Positions 1-7,639 of a stretch of 64,000 bases of DNA are shown here, in pieces (within the stretch, counting starts at the first letter, position 1; every line of letters begins with the position of its first letter). The notes beneath the pieces are model-generated. The model saw only the letters and a list, made by a program, of their open reading frames with translations, ran no database searches and was not told the DNA's origin. Source of the DNA: Pseudomonas tritici (GTDB lineage Bacteria; Pseudomonadota; Gammaproteobacteria; Pseudomonadales; Pseudomonadaceae). The stretch lies in contig NZ_CP077084.1 in NCBI RefSeq assembly GCF_014268275.3, positions 434,001 through 498,000 on the forward strand, given 5' to 3'. Position numbers and translations under genes: made by a program.

Positions 1-256
1 GCACATCCCAGTGCCGAACGGCGTGGAACTGCCCACTTGGTTTGATCCTGAGCGCGAGAAAAAGCCGTTGTTCGAGGATTTTATGCAAGCGGGACGCCTT
101 GACTGCGCATGGCTGACTCTGAACTCCACTGGCTGGTCCATCGGCGATGCACGGCAGGCACTGGTTGCGTTGCAGGAGCGCGCCGATGATAAGGCGTTTG
201 ACGCGGTTGTTGCTTACTGGTTGTCCATTGCGGATTTGGATGCTGGGGCATATTAA
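1..256 (+). CDS. C-terminal end of an unrecognised protein (cut by window start)
   Basis: An open frame runs in from the left edge (first full codon at position 2) and stops with TAA at 254-256, giving about 84 residues. I do not recognise the family. The segment is acidic and helical in character, with a TWFDP motif early and an LSIADLD end, and has no membrane segment. What follows (a small orphan gene, then a broken SMI1/KNR4-like fragment) suggests the edge of a toxin/immunity cluster, so this may be the tail of an immunity or accessory protein. That role is inference from context only. Confidence 0.5.
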   Translation, partial: HIPVPNGVELPTWFDPEREKKPLFEDFMQAGRLDCAWLTLNSTGWSIGDARQALVALQERADDKAFDAVVAYWLSIADLDAGAY

Positions 257-289
257 AAGTGAAGGGGAATCGGGGTTAAGGGATCGGAT

Positions 290-336
290 AAAGGTGACTG
301 ATTTATTTACAAGCTGTTTAATAAATCTGCCCCTTT
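290..336. repeat. Imperfect inverted repeat with GATTTATT/AATAAATC arms
   Basis: AAAGG...GATTTATT (290-307) pairs with AATAAATC...CCCTTT (320-336). The core GTGACxGATTTATTTA recurs at 869-884 as GTGACGGATTTATTTA. Sequences of this kind are familiar as REP-like elements in gammaproteobacteria. The two copies bracket the small gene at 375-845, so recombination between such elements may have shaped this degraded locus. Confidence 0.5.
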
Positions 337-374
337 AATGCTGCCATCAGATATACCAAAGGGAATACCTATTA

Positions 375-845
375 ATGGTCATGCCAGTCTTTTATAGCAA
401 ATCCTGGTTCCGTGCAAAAAAATGCGCGATAGAACCAATGAATGAGTCCACGGCACGGGCCGAGCATCAGGCAGGTAAGTCATATACCGCTCTAATTGGG
501 TCGGAATCAACGCCTTCTTGTTTTGTTGAAATGTTGATAGATAAGGGTATGGTTGGCGTCGGTTTTCTTGACGATAGAGGCCATGAGTATCTGACCTATC
601 AATTTCACTACTTAGACGAAAGCCAACTTTTTCTCTCGATGGCCACCCACCGTGAATTCGAGGGGGGCAAGGTCGCTTTTGGAACAACTTATATATTTGG
701 ACGGCAGGGTGGTCTTGTCGTTAGGCGTGAGAGGATGATTCCCTATACGGTTGAAGATGCTCAATCAACCTTTGAACCGGCAGGGAACTACGAAGTTGCA
801 CCGAAATTTGGTGATTATTCAGGTGTAATAAATATTAATCGGTGA
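375..845 (+). CDS. Hypothetical protein, possible immunity-type orphan
   Basis: This 156-residue soluble protein belongs to no family I recognise. It has no signal peptide or membrane segment. The middle (about residues 40-125) alternates short hydrophobic strands with acidic loops, as in small beta-rich proteins. An internal ATG at 438 (MNESTARAEH) is an alternative start; the ATG at 375 follows AAAGGGA by about ten bases and is kept. It lies between two copies of a GATTTATTTA repeat and just before a broken SMI1/KNR4-like fragment, so an immunity function is possible. Composition is more AT-rich than the downstream housekeeping genes, which hints at transfer. Confidence 0.55.
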   Translation: MVMPVFYSKSWFRAKKCAIEPMNESTARAEHQAGKSYTALIGSESTPSCFVEMLIDKGMVGVGFLDDRGHEYLTYQFHYLDESQLFLSMATHREFEGGKVAFGTTYIFGRQGGLVVRRERMIPYTVEDAQSTFEPAGNYEVAPKFGDYSGVININR

Positions 846-939
846 GGGGGGTGATTTAGGAAGTAAACGTGACGGATTTATTTAATGTGGAGGGATCGGG
901 GTCGGGCCACGTTTTTAGCGAAATCCATATAAATTTAAC

Positions 940-1140
940 GTTAATGGTGGTCTGACCCCTATTTCCACTGGCAGTGGGAGCGGTGTGCTTTATGCATTCG
1001 ATGCAGAGAACGATTGGGCAATCGTAGAAATTGATCCTGAACTGGATGGGGCAACGGTTTTGTTCGAAGATTTTTCCAGCTTCATTTTGAGCCAGTTAGC
1101 GGCGGTCAAGGGTTACGTGGATTGGCGCGCCGCACAGTAA
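940..1140 (+). pseudogene. Remnant of an SMI1/KNR4-like immunity protein (C-terminal part)
   Basis: In the frame ending with TAA at 1138-1140 the translation contains SGSGVLYAFDAENDWAIVEI and then a VLFEDFSSFILSQL tail. A small glycine turn, an aromatic strand with acidic residues, and a final FEDFSSFI-type helix is the usual C-terminal pattern of SMI1/KNR4 immunity proteins. Upstream the same frame is closed by TAG at 916-918 and there is no start or ribosome site, so only the last third of the gene survives. Such genes sit downstream of Rhs, CDI or other polymorphic toxins; no toxin gene is visible in this window. Confidence 0.55.
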
Positions 1141-1179
1141 TATGCGCAACGCGCGTACTTGCATTATTAAGGATGATCA

Positions 1180-1968
1180 ATGAAACCCGTAAAACTCTCC
1201 CTACAAGCTTTCCTGATGTCCTGCCTGGTGGCCGGCTGGGGGCTTGTCTACGTGGGCCGTATCAAGTGGGCCATTTCGGTTGCCGCGCTGTTGTACGGCG
1301 GTGTGGTGCTGCTCGGCGTGTTCGGCCTGAGTGCCTCGCCCATTGGGCTGTATGTGTTGTTCGGCTGGATTATCGCGGTCAAGCTCAGCTCGGCGATCGT
1401 ATCGGCAGTGTTGGCCCGTCGCTACACCGGCCCGGCGGGCGTGCCGCGCAAACGGTTCCACGCGCTATACGTCGGCGTGTTGATCGTGATCACGTTCATT
1501 CTGTTGGAGGTCCTGCGGGGGCCGCTGATGGGGTTCAAGAACTACTACATTCCGACCGGTTCGATGGCGCCGACGGTGTCCGTGGGCGACTACATTGTGG
1601 CCGACCTCAAGGCCGGTGCGCCGAAGGTCGGCGATATCGTGGTGTATCGCTGGAACGGCACTGAGGCGATCAAGCGCGTGGCGGGTGTTGGGGGAGATAC
1701 GTTGGCCATCGTCAACGGCGAACTGATCCGCAACGGTGAAAACCTCGGCCTGTTTCATGCGCCGGCAGACCGTGTGAATGGGCCGGCGTCGATGGAGTTG
1801 GCTCCGCTCAAGGTCGAGCCAGGGCACGTCTACCTGCTGGGTGACAACCGCAATAACAGCAATGACAGCCGCTTTATGGGACAGGTGGCCGTTGAAGAGG
1901 TGGTCGGTAAGGTCACAGGCATCTGGTTTTCCGAAGAGCGGGCACGCATCGGTATGACGTTCCCGTGA
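1180..1968 (+). CDS. lepB: Signal peptidase I
   Basis: This 262-residue S26 peptidase removes signal peptides from proteins exported across the inner membrane. Several hydrophobic segments fill residues 8-115. The catalytic serine is Ser128 in the PTGSMAPT motif and the catalytic lysine is Lys165 in AIKRVAG. The later GDNRNNSNDSR box is also typical of the family. The long membrane-embedded N-terminus makes it differ from the usual pseudomonad LepB beside lepA, so this may be a second, accessory enzyme. It is followed by a small membrane protein whose start overlaps its stop by four bases, implying one transcript. Confidence 0.9.
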   Translation: MKPVKLSLQAFLMSCLVAGWGLVYVGRIKWAISVAALLYGGVVLLGVFGLSASPIGLYVLFGWIIAVKLSSAIVSAVLARRYTGPAGVPRKRFHALYVGVLIVITFILLEVLRGPLMGFKNYYIPTGSMAPTVSVGDYIVADLKAGAPKVGDIVVYRWNGTEAIKRVAGVGGDTLAIVNGELIRNGENLGLFHAPADRVNGPASMELAPLKVEPGHVYLLGDNRNNSNDSRFMGQVAVEEVVGKVTGIWFSEERARIGMTFP

Positions 1969-2381
1969 ATGCTCAAATGCGCTCGGCGCGCTTTTTCAGC
2001 ATCGGGTGTCGGGTTGCCCAGTGGCTGTGCCTGTTGGTGATGTGCGCCAGCGCCACGGTAGTCATGCTGGCCTGGGCCTACCTCGATCCTGGTTCGACGC
2101 CGTTGGGCGTGGCAGTCGCAGGCTTCGTGTGGTGCGGCATTGGGCTGTTGTTCGCGTTCGTGTTTGAGCGGTCGCGCACAACCGCAGCAACGCTTCGATT
2201 CATGCTGACTCGGATGGCTGCGATACTGGTGCTCGCGGCCGCGGCGGCCTACTTGCTCGGCCTGCTGTGGGTTGAGCCTGGGCGCGATTCCCTGGACGCT
2301 CTGTTGGAAAGGGCGTCCTGTGAAAAGTACGGCGGCACGATTGAAAAAGGCTGGGAGCGCAATTGCACCCGCCCGGAATAG
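1965..2381 (+). CDS. Small membrane protein co-transcribed with signal peptidase
   Basis: This 138-residue protein has three hydrophobic stretches (about residues 15-40, 45-65 and 80-105) and a cysteine-containing C-terminus. The first codon is GTG at 1965, overlapping the lepB stop (GTGA); ATG at 1977 is an in-frame alternative. No family is recognised. Translational coupling to lepB and the RDD genes that follow suggest a membrane-biogenesis context, but no function can be assigned. Confidence 0.7.
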   Translation: MNAQMRSARFFSIGCRVAQWLCLLVMCASATVVMLAWAYLDPGSTPLGVAVAGFVWCGIGLLFAFVFERSRTTAATLRFMLTRMAAILVLAAAAAYLLGLLWVEPGRDSLDALLERASCEKYGGTIEKGWERNCTRPE

Positions 2382-2413
2382 ACGCAATCACTTTGAAGTT
2401 GGAGTAATCCTGT

Positions 2414-2887
2414 ATGGACGCAAATAACACCCCTAAACGCCCCACAATCCTGGCCAGCATCGGCCGTCGCCTGGCCGCACGCATCATCGACTGCGCCATC
2501 GCGGTGCTGATCTTTTTCATCGTCAAATTCGTCGCCGGGGCGTTGTCTGCCTATGTCCCAGGGGTGACGCCCAAGGCTGGTTTCCTTTGCGCGTTTTTTG
2601 CGGGCTTTGCCTACTTCCTGCTGGCCGATGCACTCCCCAACGGCCAGAGCCTGGGCAAGCGCCTGCTGAGCATTGCCACGGTGGACCGCAAGACCCTCAA
2701 GGGTTGCAGCGTTTCCCAGTCGTTCACGCGTAACTCCGGTGCACTGGTGGTCATCGATTGGGTGTGGATCCTCATGGAATCCAGGACACGCCTTGGCGAC
2801 ATGTTCGCCAAGACCATCGTGATCCAGACCGGTAACCTGACGAGCGTTCGCAGCCTGGCGGATATTTATGACAAAGGCAGGGGATAA
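2414..2887 (+). CDS. RDD family membrane protein
   Basis: This 157-residue protein carries an RDD domain: an RLAARIID segment opens the first membrane helix (about residues 20-45), followed by a helix near 55-75 and a third near 110-130. The LPNGQSLGKRLL motif between helices 2 and 3 is typical. RDD proteins are small inner-membrane proteins, some proposed to act in ion or solute transport; the substrate here is unknown. A second RDD gene follows immediately, so the two may be a tandem duplication acting together. Confidence 0.8.
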   Translation: MDANNTPKRPTILASIGRRLAARIIDCAIAVLIFFIVKFVAGALSAYVPGVTPKAGFLCAFFAGFAYFLLADALPNGQSLGKRLLSIATVDRKTLKGCSVSQSFTRNSGALVVIDWVWILMESRTRLGDMFAKTIVIQTGNLTSVRSLADIYDKGRG

Positions 2888-2894
2888 GCGCGTT

Positions 2895-3329
2895 ATGAAC
2901 GATTCAGCATCGGCGGCAGAAACCTGGAACCTCGCCAGCCCGTTCAGGCGGCTGCTCGGCTATGTCATCGATATGGCCGTGGTGTTTTTCCTGCTGTTTT
3001 TGATCCGCAACCTGGACTACGCGTATCTGTCTTTGCACTCAGTGGTGGGCCCGCTGTTTTTCGATGGCATCCGCTATGTGCTGATGTTTTTAGCCTTCGG
3101 GTACTTTCTGTTTTGCGATGCCTTGCCCAAAGGCCAGAGCCTGGGTAAGCGGGTGTGCCGCACGGCGGTGGTGGGTTACCCGTATCCAACGAACTGCACG
3201 CTGTTTCAATCGTTTCTGCGTAATTTTCCGAAGCTGCTGTTCAGTATGCTGGACGGGCTTTTTGTGCTGTTCGGGTTGCGCCGTCGATTGGGCGATATGT
3301 TGGCCAAGACGATTGTGATCAACACTTGA
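2895..3329 (+). CDS. RDD family membrane protein, second copy
   Basis: This 144-residue paralogue of the preceding gene keeps the same pattern: RLLGYVIDM opening helix 1, LPKGQSLGKRV before the last helix, and a C-terminal RLGDMLAKTIV shared nearly exactly with its neighbour (RLGDMFAKTIV). I take the ATG at 2895, preceded by AGGGGAT, rather than the upstream ATG at 2868, which lies inside the previous gene. The two genes are eight bases apart and share an operon with lepB. A hairpin after the gene probably ends the transcript. Confidence 0.8.
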   Translation: MNDSASAAETWNLASPFRRLLGYVIDMAVVFFLLFLIRNLDYAYLSLHSVVGPLFFDGIRYVLMFLAFGYFLFCDALPKGQSLGKRVCRTAVVGYPYPTNCTLFQSFLRNFPKLLFSMLDGLFVLFGLRRRLGDMLAKTIVINT

Positions 3330-3350
3330 GCAGGGCGGCATGGCTGTAAC

Positions 3351-3387
3351 AATGTGGGAGCGGCGGTTCGCAGCTCCCACATTTTTA
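3351..3387 (+). terminator. Hairpin with T-tract after the RDD genes
   Basis: AATGTGGGAG (3351-3360) pairs with CTCCCACATT (3374-3383) and is followed by TTT. The arms resemble the outer part of the REP elements found throughout this genome, so this single unit may act both as REP element and terminator between the convergent genes. Confidence 0.6.
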
Positions 3388-3426
3388 TTGAGGTGCGTCA
3401 GCTGGATATCCGCCGACGTACAGGCC

Positions 3427-4014
3427 TTACAGTAACTTGCGCTGCACCGCCTCATCCAGCGTACTGCGCGTCAACGCCTCGACCACTTCCCGTGTGTCGG
3501 TCTGGAAAGGCAGGCCTACGATCAGCACCAGATGCACCCATGTGCGCACCGACTCACTCTTTTTGACCCGGCCCAACTCTTTGCCGTCCTTGTCCTTGAA
3601 CACCGTTTCGAGGGTAAAGATGTTCTTCGCAGTGGTGGGGATGATGCAGAACGTGAAGCCGGTAATAAACGCTGACACCGGGCTGTATTCTTCATTGTTG
3701 TGCAGGGTGGCATCCACGTAGAGGTCCGAGTCAACCTTGTCGGTGCTCACTCGCGAAAAGCGGTTGGACTGCTGGAAGGTGTCGGCCACAGCCTTTTCCC
3801 ACAGCACCACCGGGGCACCCACTGCCGCGTTGCCTGGGCCACCGTTGACGTGGTTTTGCGCCGTGGTGCGCACGTACGCCGTCGGCTTTTGTGCCGGTGC
3901 GTTAGCGGTTGGTGGCCAGGTTTGCACTGCCGGCAGCTCGTGCTGCGAGTAGGAAACGCAACCGGTCAGTAAGACCGCCGCGAGGACCAGGCAGTGTTTG
4001 ATCAATCCTTTCAT
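3427..4014 (-). CDS. Lipoprotein of unknown function
   Basis: This 195-residue protein starts with a lipoprotein signal (MKGLIKHCLVLAAVLLTGC, lipobox LLTGC, Cys19). The mature part has a proline-rich linker and a domain with FITGFTFCIIPTT in the middle. It ends in EAVQRKLL. The gene lies 16 bases after another lipoprotein gene on the same strand; their C-termini match in general character (stress on polar strands and a VALIVDRNG/KDKDGKELG type turn), so both may belong to one unnamed outer-membrane lipoprotein group. Function unknown. Confidence 0.75.
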   Translation of the reverse strand: MKGLIKHCLVLAAVLLTGCVSYSQHELPAVQTWPPTANAPAQKPTAYVRTTAQNHVNGGPGNAAVGAPVVLWEKAVADTFQQSNRFSRVSTDKVDSDLYVDATLHNNEEYSPVSAFITGFTFCIIPTTAKNIFTLETVFKDKDGKELGRVKKSESVRTWVHLVLIVGLPFQTDTREVVEALTRSTLDEAVQRKLL

Positions 4015-4030
4015 GTGTTGCTCCTTAAAT

Positions 4031-4642
4031 TTACGGTTTCGCCAGTTTGGCGGTAGCGGTGTCGAGCAATTGCGCGACCAGCTTGGTCAGTTGCTGGCCG
4101 CCCATCGAAGGCGCCCAATACTGGCCGCTGTAAAGCCCGACGTTGTGTTCGAACTTGATCGACTCTTTCGCCGAAGCCAGTTCCTGGCCGTTGCGGTCGA
4201 CGATGACCAGGTCGCCGGCTACGTCGAAGCTGTCCACGTAGATCGGGCCGTTGACCCAGATCCAGATCGTCAGCGTCAGCAGCGCGCCCGGCACATACGC
4301 AGGGTGCGGCGCGCGATGGCCTTTGAGGGAGGTCATGTTGAATTTGAGCGTGACGTCGTGCTCGCCCAGGCGTACCGGATACTCGGTGACCTGCTTGAAA
4401 TAACCCGCCGTGCGCACGTACTGGTTGATCTGGGCCGTCAGCGAGCGGCTGATGGCCGTCTTGTTGGCCTCGTTGACGTCGGCAGCATTCACCGTCACAT
4501 CGGCGACTTGCGCACTGCGCGAGCTACTGCTGGAGGCCGGATGGAGCGGGGCGCCGATGGGGCCAGTGACGGTGTACGACACACAGCCGGTCATGGATAA
4601 CGCGGCGACGAGCGCCGCCGCCCGGAAGAGGATTTTCAACAC
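4031..4642 (-). CDS. Lipoprotein of unknown function
   Basis: This 203-residue protein has a lipoprotein signal with lipobox SMTGC at Cys20 followed by VSYTVTGP. After a Ser-rich linker comes a mature domain with a hydrophobic stretch (ALLTLTIWIWVN), a DLVIVDRNGQEL turn and a C-terminal helix LTKLVAQLLDTATAKL. It is the first gene of a two-gene minus-strand unit with the lipoprotein ending at 3427. It is divergent from the lipoprotein operon at 4914-7254, so the 270-base gap between them should hold both promoters. Function not recognised. Confidence 0.75.
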   Translation of the reverse strand: MLKILFRAAALVAALSMTGCVSYTVTGPIGAPLHPASSSSSRSAQVADVTVNAADVNEANKTAISRSLTAQINQYVRTAGYFKQVTEYPVRLGEHDVTLKFNMTSLKGHRAPHPAYVPGALLTLTIWIWVNGPIYVDSFDVAGDLVIVDRNGQELASAKESIKFEHNVGLYSGQYWAPSMGGQQLTKLVAQLLDTATAKLAKP

Positions 4643-4913
4643 GCAATATCCCTATAAATGAACGAACCAAGCCACTGTCTCGTCCTTCACGGGCATAACT
4701 TGAGCATGCATTTTTTATTTGATCGGTGCAGGCTAATAGCCATCATTGTTTTTGTTTTGCTGACAATGCCTTAGGGCATTTCGCCGCGGACTTGGGCGTA
4801 AGCGCCAGTAAAACGGCGCAGCTTGGGCGTCAAAACAACTTGAGAACGGCTTTCAACTCCGTAAAATGCCGCGATTGTTTAAAGCACGATACTTTTCAGG
4901 GACGAATTCAGAC

Positions 4914-5495
4914 ATGCGCCTGTTTGCCGTATTCCTCGCGGCCTGCCTTATGGCGGGCTGTGCCTCCAAGCCGGCGTATTACATCTCCCCGGCGCCGGTC
5001 ACTATTCCCAAGACGGCTACCTACTGGGTCGACACCTTCGACGTTGAAGTGGGCGGCAAAAGCAAACATTTCATGCCCGACGACAAGGTTCGCCAGGAAC
5101 TCGGCGTCGACCTGGTCAACCGCCTGCTCAACGCCAAGCGCTACGCCACCAGCAAGGAAACCGCCGATTATTTGCTGGACGTGGATATCGTCTACGTACG
5201 CCATATCATCGACACCAACGGCGGGCTGTCCAATTTAGTCATCGACGACGGCACCATCCTGCAAAGCATCGATTTCGGCTACAAGGTCAAGGTCAAGAAA
5301 GCCGGCGCCCAAGTGCTGCGCTTTGCCCACGACCGGCCAGGCCTGGTGCCCAACAACTGGGTGGGCCAGGTGCAGCAATGGAAGACCATCGGCGGCATCA
5401 TCACCAATACCGGTAACGCCAGTGTCGAGCGACATTTCACTGGTGGGCTGAGCCAATACATTGTCGACGACCTGCAAGATATCCCTTCTCGATAG
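4914..5495 (+). CDS. Lipoprotein of unknown function, first gene of lipoprotein operon
   Basis: This 193-residue lipoprotein has signal MRLFAVFLAACLMAGC (Cys16). The ATG at 4914 sits about ten bases after CAGGGA; the longer frame from 4866 would bury the signal peptide and is rejected. The mature domain contains DTFDVEVGGKSKHFMPDD and ends in YIVDDLQDIPSR. It precedes the CsgG-like gene by 39 bases and is probably in the same operon. The family is not recognised; the cluster as a whole points to an outer-membrane or periplasmic complex. Confidence 0.75.
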   Translation: MRLFAVFLAACLMAGCASKPAYYISPAPVTIPKTATYWVDTFDVEVGGKSKHFMPDDKVRQELGVDLVNRLLNAKRYATSKETADYLLDVDIVYVRHIIDTNGGLSNLVIDDGTILQSIDFGYKVKVKKAGAQVLRFAHDRPGLVPNNWVGQVQQWKTIGGIITNTGNASVERHFTGGLSQYIVDDLQDIPSR

Positions 5496-5534
5496 CGGCT
5501 AATCGCTTTGGATTTCCCCACTTAGGAGCACCCT

Positions 5535-6215
5535 GTGAACTCACTGTCCAAAATCCTGCTGTCCGGCCTCACCGCCGCAGCGCTGCTGACCGTGGCCGGT
5601 TGCGCCACCGAGAGCAACCGCGCGCTGCCGGTGGAACAAGTCGCCAGCGCCAACGTCGCCTATTCCGGCGTGCGTGTACCGATTGCCGTGGGCAAGTTCG
5701 ACAACCGCTCCAGCTACATGCGCGGCATCTTCTCCGACGGTGTCGACCGCCTCGGTGGCCAGGCCAAGACCATCCTGATCACCCACCTGCAGCAGACTAA
5801 CCGCTTCAGCGTGCTGGACCGCGACAACATGGGCGAAATCTCCCAGGAAGCCGCGATCAAAGGCACCGCGCAAAAGCTCAAGGGCGCTGACTACGTAGTG
5901 ACCGGCGACGTAACCGAGTTCGGCCGCAAAGAAACCGGCGACCGCCAGCTGTTCGGCATTCTTGGCCGTGGCAAGACACAAGTGGCTTACGCCAAAGTCG
6001 CGTTGAATATCGTCAACATCAGCACCTCCGAAGTGGTGTATTCCACCCAGGGCGCCGGTGAATACGCGCTGTCCAACCGTGAAGTCATCGGCTTTGGCGG
6101 CACCGCCAGCTACGACTCCACCCTCAATGGCAAGGTCCTCGACCTGGCCATGCGCGAAGCCATCAACCGCCTCGTCGACGGCATCAACGCCGGCGCCTGG
6201 AACCCACGCAACTGA
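5535..6215 (+). CDS. CsgG/HfaB family lipoprotein
   Basis: This 226-residue lipoprotein (lipobox VAGC at Cys23) has a CsgG domain over nearly all of the mature part: VPIAVGKFDNRSS, ILITHLQQTNRFSVLDRDNM, GADYVVTGDVTEFG and a late AINRLVDGI helix. CsgG itself is the nonameric curli secretion channel, but no curli genes are here. The same trio, CsgG-like, DUF4810 and DUF799, occurs together in many proteobacteria including Neisseria, where the proteins are surface-exposed lipoproteins. A shared envelope complex is therefore likely, with an unknown cargo or role. Confidence 0.85.
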   Translation: MNSLSKILLSGLTAAALLTVAGCATESNRALPVEQVASANVAYSGVRVPIAVGKFDNRSSYMRGIFSDGVDRLGGQAKTILITHLQQTNRFSVLDRDNMGEISQEAAIKGTAQKLKGADYVVTGDVTEFGRKETGDRQLFGILGRGKTQVAYAKVALNIVNISTSEVVYSTQGAGEYALSNREVIGFGGTASYDSTLNGKVLDLAMREAINRLVDGINAGAWNPRN

Positions 6216-6244
6216 TCAGCAGCACCTCAAGGAGCAGTACAAGG

Positions 6245-6607
6245 ATGAGCAAGGCAGTTAAGTTGGCGCTGATGCTGACAGCAGTTGCAGCGGTTGCTGG
6301 GTGCCAGACGGCGCCCCAGCCCCTGTATCAATGGGAAAGCTACCAGCCGCAGGTTTACGAGTACTTCAAGGGCGAGCCCAAGGAAGCGCAGGTCGAGGCA
6401 TTGGAGCGGGATCTGCAAAAGATCAACGCCAGCGGCCGCAAGGCCCCGCCGGGTTACCACGCCCACTTGGGTATGCTGTACCTGAGCATGGGCAAGGATG
6501 ACCAGATGGTGCAGGAGTTTCGCACCGAGAAGGCGCTGTTCCCTGAGTCCGCTGCCTACATGGATTTCCTGCTGAAAAACGCCAAGACCGGAGTTGCCAC
6601 TAAATGA
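6245..6607 (+). CDS. DUF4810 family lipoprotein
   Basis: This 120-residue lipoprotein (signal ending VAGCQTAP) contains the short DUF4810 domain: QWESYQPQVYEYFKG, a helix rich in Glu/Lys, then PPGYHAHLGMLYLSMGK, which looks like a TPR-type pair of helices. It follows the CsgG-like gene by 29 bases and overlaps the next start by four bases (ATGA at 6604), so all three are translated from one message. The tetratricopeptide character suggests a scaffold between the two larger lipoproteins; this is inference. Confidence 0.85.
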   Translation: MSKAVKLALMLTAVAAVAGCQTAPQPLYQWESYQPQVYEYFKGEPKEAQVEALERDLQKINASGRKAPPGYHAHLGMLYLSMGKDDQMVQEFRTEKALFPESAAYMDFLLKNAKTGVATK

Positions 6608-7254
6608 GCCTGTTAAAACTCACTGGCGCCTTGCTGGCCCTGGCTTTGCTCGGCGGTTGCGCGGCACCCAAGACGATTGATTACACGGCGTACAAACAGG
6701 CGCGACCCAAGTCGATCCTGGTACTGCCGCCGATCAATGAATCGCCGGAAGTGCAGGCGTCCTACAGCCTGGTTTCGCAAGTGACCTACCCGCTGGCCGA
6801 AGCCGGTTACTACGTGTTGCCGATCGCTCTGGTGGACGAAACCTTCCGCCAGAACGGCCTGACCACCGCCAACGATATCCAGGGCGTGGCACCGGCCAAG
6901 CTGCACGACATCTTTGGTGCGGACGCGGCGCTGTACATCACCGTTACCAATTACGGCACCAAGTACATGCTGATCTCCAGCGACACCTCCGTGACGGCCT
7001 CGGCCAAACTGGTCGACCTGCGCACCGGCACCACCCTGTGGACCGGCTCGGCGCATGCTTCCAGCGAGGAAGGCAACAACAACGGCGGCGGCCTGGTCGG
7101 CATGCTGATCACGGCGGCGGTCAAGCAAGTGATCAACAGTTCCACCGATGCGGCGCACCCGATTGCCGGTATCACCAGCGCGCGCCTGCTGTCGCCGGGG
7201 CAGCGTGCGGGGATCCTGTACGGTCCGCGTAACCCGAAGTACGGTACGGACTGA
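6604..7254 (+). CDS. DUF799 (GNA1162-like) lipoprotein
   Basis: This 216-residue lipoprotein has the signal LALALLGGC and a DUF799 domain: KSILVLPPINESPEV, SYSLVSQVTYPLAEAGYYVLP and ALYITVTNYGTKY. DUF799 includes the neisserial antigen GNA1162, whose fold resembles the periplasmic domain of TolB/CsgG-type proteins. The gene overlaps DUF4810 by four bases and closes the operon. The C-terminus is extended by an RLLSPGQRAGILYGPRNPKYG tail. Role unknown beyond co-occurrence with CsgG and DUF4810. Confidence 0.85.
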   Translation: MSLLKLTGALLALALLGGCAAPKTIDYTAYKQARPKSILVLPPINESPEVQASYSLVSQVTYPLAEAGYYVLPIALVDETFRQNGLTTANDIQGVAPAKLHDIFGADAALYITVTNYGTKYMLISSDTSVTASAKLVDLRTGTTLWTGSAHASSEEGNNNGGGLVGMLITAAVKQVINSSTDAAHPIAGITSARLLSPGQRAGILYGPRNPKYGTD

Positions 7255-7288
7255 GGTAATAGCCTGGTTCTGAAATCACCGAGGATCA

Positions 7289-7552
7289 ACATGTGGGAGC
7301 GGGCTTGCTCGCGATAGCGGACTGTCAGGCAATACCAACGCTGAATGTATCGCCGCCATCGCAGCATAGGTATCTACACATCTTGAGCGATCCCCGGCGT
7401 AGCAGCTGTCGAGCCTTGGCGAGGCTGCGTTTGCGGTCTGTCTGACACACCGCTGACGCAGCCTCGCCAAGGCTCGACAGCTGCTACGCACTCTCACATT
7501 GAAGAGGTGTAGATTCCCATGGCCATCGCAGGCAAGCCCGCTCCCACAATGA
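7289..7552. repeat. Nested REP array with long perfect inverted repeat
   Basis: This 385-base gap holds no gene. Outer arms ATGTGGGAGCGGGCTTGCTC (7291) and GCAAGCCCGCTCCCACAAT (7532-7550) enclose a different REP family: a 32-base arm at 7398-7429 is repeated exactly in inverted form at 7457-7488, 27 bases apart, each arm with its own small AGCCT/AGGCT hairpin. Two REP families nested like this form a REPIN inside a REP pair. It sits between convergent-free genes (both flanking genes run rightward) and may also end the lipoprotein transcript. Confidence 0.85.
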
Positions 7553-7639
7553 TTGAGCCGTTATTCGAGATTTAACCCGAACCCCCCACACCTTGCGTCT
7601 GACCTTGTGAACGGATCATTCATTCACGAGGTTCAGCCC

